A DNA stretch of 64,000 bases from Trachythela sp. YZ-2020 (taxonomy: Eukaryota > Cnidaria > Anthozoa > Malacalcyonacea > Clavulariidae): positions 1,894,001-1,958,000 of the forward strand of contig JADLSH010000388.1 of the NCBI GenBank assembly GCA_016169945.1, in the 5' to 3' direction. Positions 55,201-64,000 of the stretch are shown in pieces (within the stretch, counting starts at the first letter, position 1; every line of letters begins with the position of its first letter). The notes beneath the pieces were generated by a model. It saw nothing but the letters and a program-made list of their open reading frames with translations, did not search any database and was not told the DNA's origin. Position numbers and translations under genes: made by a program.

Positions 55201-57995
55201 ATCACTCTTTTGTTGTTAAACGCGCGTTGTTATACCTCTGGGAATTTAAAATAGCTTCTAAAACGAACAGCAACACAAAAATGTCAAATTACAAATTCGT
55301 CTTACCGTCAGTTCGAGTAAGAATGGTTCAACTGACTACAGAGCAACGAGTATTTGTCGTAACAACTTATACGTCGCGTTAAATTATTTGGACGAAGGGA
55401 AGTTGTAAATACCTCCGCCGTTCATGTACAATTCAATTAAATTCACAAAGGTATAATAACGCACAATAGTGATTTCTAAAGGGGGACTTTTGTGGGGGAC
55501 ACCCGGCTGTATAGTCGGTACGTGCCTAATGCCTATATGAACAGGCTTTGTGATTGGTTGATTATGTGAATAAAAGACAAACTATAGAAATCGTCTTTCT
55601 AAAGAACGAGTCATAAACACTGATCACTTTTGTTTCAGAAGACCAATCGCAAAACATGTTCCTATTAGGTATTCACTTATGTTACAAGGCTATTTTTGCA
55701 TTTATTCGATCTTGAAAAAATGATGTCACGTCAGTATGAAAGATGGTAACAAGTGGTGACCGAATGTCAAGTGCGCCGAGATCAATCCTGTATCTGTGCA
55801 TAGGCGTACGGACCGAGGGGAGCACCTGCCCCCCCCCCAGAATTTGGAGATTCAAGTCATTCGGGCAAATGGATTACGAATATTCGGGCAAAATAGAATT
55901 ATGGAGTCTGAACTTAAACAAAAACAGAATTTTATAATTTAAAGTACTATATATTTATCTCGTTTACGCGTTGTTGGAAAACAATAGTATAATTTGAACT
56001 TTTCTGTAATTTAGCAGCATGCCTTTGCCTGACTGAAGCAAGAAGAATTGACTCTAGCACTAACGAGAACGGAGAAAATGCGAGTGACATTTGTCGCACC
56101 AATTATTTCACAGAAAATATTTTTGTTTCTTCAGAAAATATTTTGCCTAAAGTGAGACCTCTGTATGTATCTACTCTGTGATCTCGCCTAGGAGGGCAAG
56201 CCAACGAACAGGGGCTAAGCAAAGAGCTACGTCGCTTCGCTCTCAGATAGATCACGCAGATCTAAGGGGCGGACCATTAGAAAAGTGATGGGGGGGGTGG
56301 GACTTTTTTAACTTGTACGAATATTTTTTTTTAATTTTTTGCTTGTGTCGATAATTTTTTTTTAATATGATCGCTTGCACGAATTTTTTTTTTATTTCAA
56401 AGCAAATTCCACCTTATAGCTTTCCCTTTTGTAAAGTCTGCACGAATTTTTTTTTTCAAACTTTCTTGGCGTACGAATTTTTTTTTCTTTCTGTTTCCCC
56501 TGCGCGATTTTTTTTTTTGCTTTTTCCCCACCCCCCCCATCACTTTTCTAATGGTCCGCCCCTAAGGGAAGGCGAAAGGGAGAGCGTCTCAACACACCCG
56601 GAAAAAAAATGTGAAAGGACAAAAGCGGACCTCTAGAAATATTTGACTAAAATTGAATGTTGTCCCTTAATAGGTTTGTTTGGTTGTTGCTGTCCATGTT
56701 GTTTTATGATCAGTCTTTCTCAGCGTATGGGCGAAGGATGTTGTTTCCCAATCTGCTGTCCTGGAGCATTGCTTGCAATGCGTGTCAAGTTGAGGACTGA
56801 GAATGGCATTCAGGTTTGTCATTCAACTTTTCTATATCATACGAGTCATAAGATTAAGGGGCATTGACCATTTAAGTAGCGCTTCGGGTCTTTAAGATCA
56901 ATCTACCTGACCAGACCAAGGGCCTTCGCTCGAAACGTCGAATTTTTTGTTGTATTTTTCAGATAGATTGATCTTAAAACCTGACGCTAATTACTGTATA
57001 GACGCAGGGGCATAGCCAACCTCTTTCACAAGAGGGAAAAGCCTGGGTACGAGGATGGGGCATAGCGAGTGTATCATAATTGGTTGGGGGGGGGGGGGGG
57101 TTGCAGGCCCTATATTTGGCAACAAAATGACGTAGTTTTGATGTGGTTGGGCGTGGTCATTGTTGTGTTATCTTAAGAAATTGTTAAGAAATAGGAAATT
57201 TGCTGACATTTTGCCGACAGCTCAACATTTGGGGGGTGCACACCCCCCGCATCCCACTTTCGCTACGCCCATGTATAGACGCTACCTACACTGGCACCAC
57301 ACGTTCGAGATATCACATTGACTATTTAAGACTTTTGTATTCGTTTTTATTCTTTTGAAGCCTCGTTCTTTAAAAATCTCACTTTCTATTTTCTACCCCT
57401 AAATTCAGGCTTGTAGTAAGCTTGTCGACAAGTTGTAACAATGTTGTTATTTCATCAACTTGCTACTTGTCACTCGCAACTTGTCAACAAGTTGTTGAAT
57501 TGCAGAACAATGACAAGTTGTTGAAGTTGTTGGAACAACTTGTAACAAGTCTGTTGAGTGAACAACCTTGTATTGTATGTGGCAAGTTGACAACTTGTCA
57601 ACAAGCTGGGAACAAGCAGTGCGAGCACATTCTAATAACAAGTTGTTGAAACAGCGTTGGTACAAGTCTGCCACAAGTTTGGTACAACTTGTGCGTTTTT
57701 ACGTGTGTATACGGGAATTTAGCGTGCATTATAGCCTATCGAGGCTTTCGTGGTTGTAAAATCATAGATGCAACTTTGTTACGCAGTTAATCAGCTGTCT
57801 TTCAAAGACTTTGAGAAGGGGGGTGCCCCCCCTCCCCTTGGTGTTCACGGGTTCACCACTGGTGTGTCTTCCCTAACATTTTACTCTTATGATTTATTTT
57901 AGGGTACAATGTGTAATGATGCATTATGTGTGAACTGTTTTGCGCCTTGTGTCTCCTGCCAAATTGCCCGAGAACTTGATGCTGTCGGACGTTAG
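52223..57995 (+). CDS. PLAC8-family (cornifelin-like) cysteine-rich protein
   Basis: Exons 52223-52322, 56674-56813 and 57903-57995 join in phase (phase 1, then phase 0) to a 110-aa protein, the usual size for the family. Residues 18-30 read RDWSSGVFGCFED, the canonical start of the PLAC8 domain. Then come FGCCCPCCF, the Cys-rich core with a short hydrophobic segment, GEGCCFPICCPGALLAMRVKLR, and the closing GTMCNDALCVNCFAPCVSCQ, IARELD. Family members are small membrane-associated Cys-rich proteins with roles in cell size, ion transport or stress, depending on the lineage; no specific role can be inferred here. Splice donors AT|GTAAGT and CAG|GTTTG. AATAAA at 58,235-58,240 fits the 3' end. 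Intron 1 (4.35 kb) is full of MITEs. Confidence 0.88.
52971..53180. mobile_element. TTA(A)-flanked inverted-repeat element
   Basis: ggcgccctttacacggcatg / cgtgttaacggggca ends, with ggattcgctggtcgcgaca and complement inside. TTAG/TTAA outside. Similar in style to 10,690-10,892. Confidence 0.55.
53368..53520 (-). pseudogene. Cys-rich (CXC-like) exon with acidic tail
   Basis: Minus strand: VCGCMKDNLPCTALC, an in-frame TAG, CHGCTNSQEQELPEDEI, then DDSGSDEEEDEYD and TAA (53,370-53,368). The spaced CxC..C...C.C..C is like tesmin/TSO1-type or transposon-linked Cys-rich tails. The internal stop suggests decay. It could be the last exon of the minus-strand gene starting at 54,754. Confidence 0.45.
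53740..53862. mobile_element. short inverted-repeat element
   Basis: atttatagaccctccgctcg and gctccaggtctataaat ends; imperfect internal pairing. Confidence 0.45.
54479..54754 (-). CDS. first exon of an uncharacterised minus-strand gene
   Basis: ATG at 54,754, 92 open codons in phase 0, and a consensus donor CTC|GTGAGT at 54,479/54,478. The protein starts MATDKSQSSKRRDFCVMHVM, then NNAKQKLTAFT. I have a sense of this KRRDxC..HVMNNAKQKL start from uncharacterised, multi-copy invertebrate proteins, some likely transposon-linked, but cannot name it. It lies antisense inside PLAC8 intron 1. A candidate terminal exon is 53,368-53,520; the exons between were not found. Confidence 0.5.
55169..55509. 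mobile_element. mariner-like inverted-repeat element
   Basis: CAGGGTGTCCCCCAAAAAAG at the left and ggggacttttgtgggggaca at the right, with agaaatcact / agtgatttct inside. The CAGGGTGTCCC terminus is common to mariner-type MITEs. In PLAC8 intron 1. Confidence 0.7.
56266..56562. mobile_element. 297-bp Harbinger-type MITE
   Basis: The termini are GGGGCGGACCATTAGAAAAG and its complement, flanked by TAA (56,263-56,265 and 56,563-56,565), the TWA target of PIF/Harbinger. The interior has repeated cacgaattttttttt units. It ends 111 bp before PLAC8 exon 2. Confidence 0.8.
56885..56985 (+). mobile_element. TTCGCTCGAAACGTC-family MITE, short copy
   Basis: aagatcaatctacctga ... tcagatagattgatctt ends with gggccttcgctcgaaacgtc inside. 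In PLAC8 intron 2. Confidence 0.7.
57005..57273. mobile_element. 269-bp non-autonomous hAT element
   Basis: The termini are CAGGGGCATAGC and GCTACGCCCATG with a perfect 8-bp duplication TATAGACG (56,997-57,004 and 57,274-57,281). G-rich tract at 57,086-57,101. In PLAC8 intron 2. Confidence 0.85.
57418..57690. repeat. cluster of CAACTTGT/ACAAGTTG repeats
   Basis: More than twelve copies of acaagttg or its complement at irregular spacing, many as caacttgtcaacaagttg palindromes. In PLAC8 intron 2. Confidence 0.75.
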
Positions 57996-58760
57996 AAAAA
58001 CCAACATTAAACATCGCATGGATATTTGTATAAGTCGTGAACAAACGTTATATATATATATATATTACTTGTCGTAAACCAGTTAAATCCTGTTTTAAAC
58101 TTATGTAACCGTTATACCTATAGGCATGCATTAAAGGTAGTACTCGCAAAACTGCAATTATGTTTTATTTCGCGAAAATATTGTGATGTGATGATATATT
58201 TACTCAGTTTTTTATATGTAAAGGGTGAAATATGAATAAAGTGGTTATAAACGCCCTGATAACAACCTATTTCTTTGTGTAGTTGAAAAAGAACCACGGT
58301 GACCCAATGAAAAATTATCTAATAACCCACCCCCGGGGCAAACATTGGATTTCAAATCCTCTTTGTCATTTCGAAATACATTTTGACACAAATGTTTGTG
58401 TAATACCACACATATTTAATAGATAGATAATTTGTTTAATAAGAACATCATCTTGCAGTCAAAAGACTGAATTACATGACGTTAAATTGTTACAAGGTTA
58501 TAAAAACATATATATTTTAATATATTTTAAAATATATTTTAATATATACATATATGGTCACATATGGCTATTTGAAATTTCGACAGAAAAGTCTTTACAA
58601 AGACAATCAAGAGCAAATCATTGACTGTTGTTAAAAGTTTTACGTCTGTATTTAAAAAGATTCTTTGTTCGGAAAAAATGTTTCGAATGTAAAGAATCGC
58701 GCGTGGAGCCCCCGCGAGATGAACGCGGACTACGCGCGTCGCGCGCAGCTGGATTAAAAA

Positions 58761-61700
58761 ATGGCGAACTTTCGAAGCAAAGAGCGAGAAGAAATAGTTC
58801 GCGAAGTTTTGGGCATACAACCTATACTTGTTGGATCTTTCTTCACGCTGCTAATTCTCAGCTGTTTGCTGTTCAGGTACGCTTAGAATATTGTGTAATA
58901 GCGGGAAAATAGTTCCTTTTTGCTAGTGTTTTGAGCTTTTGAAGTTTTGAGTTCATGAGTTGAGTGTTGTCTATCATGACTGGCATGATATTTCAAAGGA
59001 AAAGCATTTTTAGTTTTTTACAAATCCAAATTATACTTTGTACATTGAGGTCAGGTGTACAAGTAGGGACTCTTGTGTAAATATATTTATACTGATGTAC
59101 AAAGACCGGTACTTTTCAGTGTTTCAAATTATTATTCAGATTGTGCCAAAGAATTCCAGAGAATTGTTTATATTTAATAATTCACAAGTAGGATTAAAAA
59201 GACATCTAGTAATTAATGCAAAATATTTTGATTGCACATGCTTATTCTGACAAGTTGGATTATTTAACACATCAATTTCATGGCTTAGATTATCCCACTT
59301 GTGACTTGTTAATGAGAAAGTCAAACACACACTCCTTGACAAGTAAAATTGTCTGGTATTTTATAGACAGAAATGAAAGTATAAAAGCCCAGTACAGAAG
59401 AGCAAGTGTTGCTTGACAAGTTTTATTTGTTGACAAAAAATTGACAAGTTTTCCTTGACAAGGAGTTGTGTGCCAATTTCCATATCAAATCCAAATTTTA
59501 GATTTGCCAGGGCATTTATCAAACAAAAATATAATATTGTGCCATTGGGGGCCTCTTTGACCATCTAGGCAATCTCATTTTTCAATTTTTTTCTGACAAG
59601 CTCAGCCCCTTAATCTTGCATGTGAATGGTCCTCAGTGATCATTCACCCTGCCTCGGTTGATGGTCAAGCCCCGCATGAAGACCAGCGCCTGCTCAGCGC
59701 CCCCCCCCCCCCCTTACCAGATCAAGCTGGATCCATCCCTGGACATGCAATCTTTGATATATCATATACCTTTACAGTGGTGTAACTTAACACTTGCCCG
59801 GGGCAAGTGAAAATCATTGCGGGCAAGTAGAACGTTCTTCTTGGTTGCCCCATCGGGCAAGTTGCTTTCTGTTTCAACTTTGCCAGAAAAAGCTGGCCAT
59901 CTCTAAGTTATTATCCTCAAGTACAGTATTAAATGAGGAAAATATAGACCAGTTAACTATTCATTCTGCTAGATGATTTGAAAAATGTAAATACATGAAC
60001 ACGTTTCGACGGACATTGTGCCTCGACTTAAATTCCACTTCAGTTCTTGAGGAAAATAAAAGAATGGTGTAGATTTGTGTTATATAATGCAAATTGTAGT
60101 TATCCATCAACATATCATGCTTACTGCAATCATGCATTTGCTTCACACTTTGTTATTATGTGAACCAAAGCTAGATCTAATGGCAAGTGAATTCTATTCA
60201 GGGCAACCATTTCTCATGTCCAACTTGCCCTGATCGCAAGTGGTCAAAAAAGTTAAGTTACATCACTGCTTTACCTGATTGTTCATGTGACTCAAATAGG
60301 TCTCTTTGTTCAAAAATAATTTGTCAGGTGATCTTTCAATTTCAAGCCCTGACCTTTTATCAAATAACTAAATTTTGCAAATAGGCGCAATTTTCTCCCC
60401 TCCTAATCAAATTGCTTTTGTACTGTAACTAGTCGTATCAATCATGTATTTATGTTTTCATCTTTTAGGTATTTTAGTCTAATAACATGCTTATGGGCAA
60501 TTCTAACAGGAGGTGGCTTGGCATACGGGATTTTATGGTAGACTTTCTCTCTGTTTGTTGGTTTTGTAGCCTCACATTTATGTCATAGCTCTAGACATTT
60601 CTACTTTCCAAAACCAATTGGCCTGCATTAAAGGCAGTTTTCCATTACAGCTGCTTTGCATGCCCACACAGGCGAGCGAAGATGTTTCAACTTGTGCTGT
60701 AGGTGTCTAGCGTGGGGCTCACAGACACACATAAAAGTTGATTCAGAATAAGATACATTCAAATTTCTTGGTGTGCCCGCACACTGTGACTCGAATAGGT
60801 CGCTTTGCCAGTGCAGACAAAGATGCTGAAATGGAAAACTTCCTTAACAAGAAGAATTGTTAATAGAGATGAGCGGATCATTGGCAAAACATCGCATTAA
60901 CAGCTACTTTTTATCACAATCGGCAGATTGCCGTTCACTATAGGAATGGTCAGTCTCAGCATAATTTCCTGCGGACCAATCGATGTTGCATCCCTGACGC
61001 GAAAATGTGACACATTATTTAGGGCACGAGGAAGCATCTGCAGTGTTGGTAATACTTGCCTATTTTCTGTTTGATTTGTACTTTTGTTGTGCTCAAAAAT
61101 AGATCATTGCAAATTTTGCAAGTTAAGTCGAGTAAAACACTAAAATGACAATTCGACAAAACGTGAGCATCAGGTAAACCAATCATCGGTTTTCCCGATT
61201 TATCTGCCGATGGTGGGCTCTTGAACAATCTGAATCGGAAATCAGCTCTTTTTAATATCGGCTCATCTCTAATTGTAGATTTAGGTGTTGTTTATATCAA
61301 ACCGGGAGAGCAAGTCAGCTCTGTAACCCAGATGAATTTTGACTCCTGCTTATATGAAAAGATTTCATCCCACTTGTTGGGAATATTTGGTTGTATTATT
61401 TGACAGTTTTTCACATAAGGTCACAACAGGGATAGAAATTATAGCTAGTATTGCTGGTACAGAGCACTGCTTTCAGGAAATTCTAACCAGCTGCAGAAAA
61501 CTAATTTTGTTGACAATTTGTACCTTGAAAATTTGAAGAACAGTCACTGTCACATGTCTCACTATTCATGAGCCCCAACAACCCATGGTTGACAGGAACC
61601 ATTCCTTAAGTTTAAAACCATGCTGAATAGATAGTACGTATGGGCACTATGGCTAGATTTAGTAAAAAAGTCTTCAGGAACCTGTTAATTTTCAGGCTGT

Positions 61701-63372
61701 GCTCACACTCCACCTCTGTACTTTCATCCTTTTATAAATATTGCATTTCATCTCTAAATGATATTAAATGTAGGTATATGTCTTTATAGTGCGGAGTGCC
61801 ACTTAAAACAATTTGTATGCCAAACATTTTAGTATGTTAAAAGATTCTGGTATTTGTAACTTTCAATTTTAGGTATGTACCGCTGTTTCCCAGCCTCCTG
61901 TTTCTGTACAAACCTCGCGAGAAGGTGGGTTGTAAAATTGACGAGATTTATATGGCAGAGCCTGAAATTATCGGTCAAAGATTGTACAGTTAGAATTACG
62001 ACCAACATGAAATTTGACAGGAAACTTTACTTAGATTTCTGCAGTCAATTGTAATTTGCTCATGATAGGATGTAATTTGCTCACGACTATTATTTCAGGC
62101 TTGATGTTAAATAGGATCTTAGCTTTCTAAAATGTACAATTTGCTGTAGCAGTATACACTGAATACTTTTCAATATTTTACAGCCTGATGATTCCAGCCA
62201 AAGTGCAGCTTTAAACATTTGTTCTGTATGCCAGAAATTGAAATGTCAAAGACACAGGTATCAATATTATTAAGAAGAATATTTACATAAAATTGGTTGT
62301 ATAGTGTAAGGAAATTTTCACTTTACTTGTATTTTAATACCTGCTTATTTTTTTATAGGCCTGAAATATCTGATATAAACCTTGAGGTAATTAATTGGTG
62401 ACTAGTTTTATAGCTTTTATTAATGAATTTGTCATTGATAATACATACAGTAGACCGTATTTACTTGAGTACCCCGAATAAGTGCTGCATATGAGAGCAA
62501 AAATGATTTAAGACTGCCGCCCTTGAATAATTAGCGCTGCACTTATGTGACGTTTATTCGAAGCACCGTTAGACGGAATTGTTTGAGCTATTTAAAGTAC
62601 ATCTCAATCTTAATTTGATCAGCCTCGGACATTTATTATCCTGTACTACATTGTTTTTAAGTTTAAAGTGAGCATATTTCATGCTTTGTCGTTTAACTCT
62701 CTCATTCTTCATTGAAGAGAGTTGCAACTCTCACTTGTGCTTCATGACCGCCAATTTCATCAACTCTCATGAACTTTGAGCTGGTTCAAATTTTGATGAG
62801 AGGGAATGAGAGTTTTTGCTACGCGTAGTAGCATCCAGTCAACTCTCATATGGCTCTGACTTGTTTTTGTTTGACCAGCGCATGAGAGCTAGTTGCCATA
62901 CATAAACTTGCCAACTCTCATCAATGTTTATGTTCGTTTGGTCCTGTTTATACAGCTATTGCAATTAAGGTTGTCACAGACAATAGTCAAATGTACAATG
63001 TGAGCGCTAAAAGAATGATGGGAATAATCATAGTTTTAAATAAGTTTAACACATCAGTAGCCTCGTGGGAATACAAATATAGTATCTCAGTAACCTCGTG
63101 GGAATACAAATATAGTATCTCAGTAGCCATTTGTATTCCCACGAGGCTACTGATGTGTTAAACTTATTTAAAACTATGATTATTTCCATCATTCTTTTAG
63201 CGCTAATATTGTACATTTGACTATTGTCTGCGTGTGACAACCTTAATTGAAATAGCTGTATACATACAGACATACATACAAACAATGTATGGTGTGTGAC
63301 GTATTTATATATATTTTGTAGCCTTGGAGAAATCTCAAGTTGAATAAAGCAATTGATGCTGCAATTGAAGAG
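58761..63372 (+). CDS. SNX14: sorting nexin 14 (SNX14), N-terminal exons, runs off the window
   Basis: SNX14 is an ER-anchored sorting nexin (PXA-RGS-PX-nexin C) involved in ER-lipid droplet contacts and lipid handling. Exons 58761-58876, 60469-60537, 61873-61924, 62184-62257, 62359-62386 and 63322-63372 join in phase. Residues about 20-38 (ILVGSFFTLLILSCLLF) and 40-73 (two hydrophobic stretches ending PLFPSLLFLYKPREK) are the N-terminal membrane hairpin. CSVCQKLKCQRHRPEI followed by PWRNLKLNKAIDAAIEE matches the conserved CxxCxxxxCxRHRP...PW..L segment before the PXA domain of SNX14. The PXA, RGS and PX exons lie beyond 64,000. The ATG is the first in frame, 12 bp after a run of As. Confidence 0.88.
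59455..59570 (+). repeat. dispersed repeat (also at 41,750-41,935)
   Basis: Shares ccaaattttagatttg.cagg, gcatttatcaaacaaaaat and the following 25 bp. In SNX14 intron 1; poly-C at 59,700-59,715. Confidence 0.7.
59775..60268. mobile_element. 494-bp hAT-like inverted-repeat element
   Basis: The termini are CAGTGGTGTAACTTAAC and GTTAAGTTACATCACTG, flanked by CTTTA on both sides (59,770-59,774 and 60,269-60,273). gcccggggcaag / gggcaa segments inside. The terminus is hAT-like, but the duplication is only 5 bp as read. In SNX14 intron 1. Confidence 0.65.
60866..61269. mobile_element. 404-bp GAGATGAGC element
   Basis: GAGATGAGCGGAT / ATCGGCTCATCTC ends with TA on each side. Contains a segment related to the foldback at 2,061. 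In SNX14 intron 2. Confidence 0.65.
62455..62940. repeat. CAACTCTCAT motif cluster and CCGTATTTACT fragment
   Basis: At least eight copies of aactctca or its complement occur in 62,695-62,925. 62,460-62,575 resembles one end of a ccgtatttact..tgagta / ttattcgaagca element. In SNX14 intron 5. Confidence 0.5.
62951..63260. mobile_element. 310-bp TA-flanked foldback element
   Basis: Arms of about 120 bp begin TACAGCTATT(g/t)CAATTAAGG; TA on each side. A 36-bp segment (cctcgtgggaatacaaatat...) is tandemly duplicated in the left arm. It ends 62 bp before SNX14 exon 6. Confidence 0.8.
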
Positions 63373-63529
63373 GTACATCCATGCACTTTTAAACCAAACG
63401 GAGGAAGATTGTCACTCACTTTTGAAACCTACCTTGTGTTCACTTTAGACTGATGATGATTTTGCAATAAAGTTGAATTATCAAAAACTAATTCACGTAT
63501 TTGTAATCTATATGTTGGATAGATAGATA

Positions 63530-63745
63530 CAATATACTGTAGAACCCCGTTAACTCGAACTCTCTTAACTCAAACTCCCCGCTAACTCGAACTAAATCCA
63601 ATTTCCCCTGGATTTGAACCAATTTTTACAGTAATTTACTCCGGTTAACTCGCTTAACTCGAACTCCTCGCTAACTCGATCAAATTTCATTCTCCCTTGG
63701 TCAAATTTACCCAATTAACTCGAACTCTATTTTCGAGACGTGGTC
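63530..63745 (+). mobile_element. Tigger/pogo-like transposon end
   Basis: Starts tactgtagaaccccgttaac and has six or more taactcgaact repeats. This is the subterminal repeat structure of pogo/Tigger-type ends. The other end was not found; it may lie beyond the window. In SNX14 intron 6. Confidence 0.5.
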
Positions 63746-64000
63746 GGAAGCTTGGATTTCTATTCAGACAACAACAATTTAATCGGTATATAATATATAC
63801 AAACATAATTCCAGTGCATAAAGAGATAAAAGGTTCATTACAAGTTGCGTCGATCATTACTGATCTTCTACTTAGTTTCATTGTTTATCTTCCTTTTTAA
63901 CTATTAGCGAAGTAAACTTCGCGCAAACACTGTGATATAGGTACTGTTTAACTTAGGTAACAGTAGTACAAACCCGTAATGGCTCACAATTGTGATGAAC

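Noticed and set aside
58628..58912. Longer frame upstream of SNX14 as an alternative start
   Set aside because: It is in a different frame from the SNX14 exons; the frame starting at 58,761 joins all downstream exons.

Overview
The window is AT-rich animal DNA. Genes have short exons, GT..AG introns and long non-coding stretches, and repeats fill most of the space. The recognisable host genes (SNX14, a TRAF locus, a PLAC8-family gene), the many inverted-repeat transposons and the Penelope-like elements fit a non-vertebrate metazoan. A cnidarian is my best guess, from general resemblance only.

Layout. 0.5-9.0 kb is a decayed Ty3/gypsy-type LTR element (Gag zinc knuckles, protease, RT) broken up by later insertions: a TA-flanked element, a foldback, a hAT MITE with a perfect 8-bp duplication, a LINE 3' end, a 1.17-kb near-perfect palindrome and a second hAT MITE. 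The last recognisable piece of the RT lies 5.2 kb downstream of the previous one. 9-18.9 kb has no host gene I can support. It holds MITEs of several superfamilies, a tRNA-derived SINE, a LINE fragment, and a deleted TA-flanked transposon that keeps an acidic C-terminal coding end.

18.9-25.0 kb is the most interesting region. It is a cluster of Penelope-like retroelements (PLEs): two head-to-head copies of one family with complementary deletions, and a second lineage reduced to a GIY-YIG endonuclease reading frame inside nested inverted repeats, next to a fragment of 28S rRNA. The cluster carries three different hammerhead-ribozyme-like motifs in eight places (five intact-looking on paper, one with a stem III insertion, one truncated, and one more plain copy). 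25.8-26.2 kb is a 21-bp minisatellite of 20 units.

30.5-43.8 kb is a TRAF locus on the + strand. The upstream unit encodes RING, TRAF zinc fingers and a coiled coil but stops before the MATH domain. The downstream unit has a RING tail, a shortened finger exon, a coiled coil and a complete MATH domain, but no RING exon that I can find. Between them is a five-exon gene for a 131-aa CCHC zinc-knuckle/RGG-box protein. 52.2-58.0 kb is a three-exon PLAC8-family gene whose first intron is filled with MITEs and contains pieces of an opposite-strand gene. 58.76 kb to the right edge is the 5' part of SNX14 (six exons, running off the window).

All splice sites and domains were read by eye. Ribozyme folds were paired by hand. 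No database search was run.
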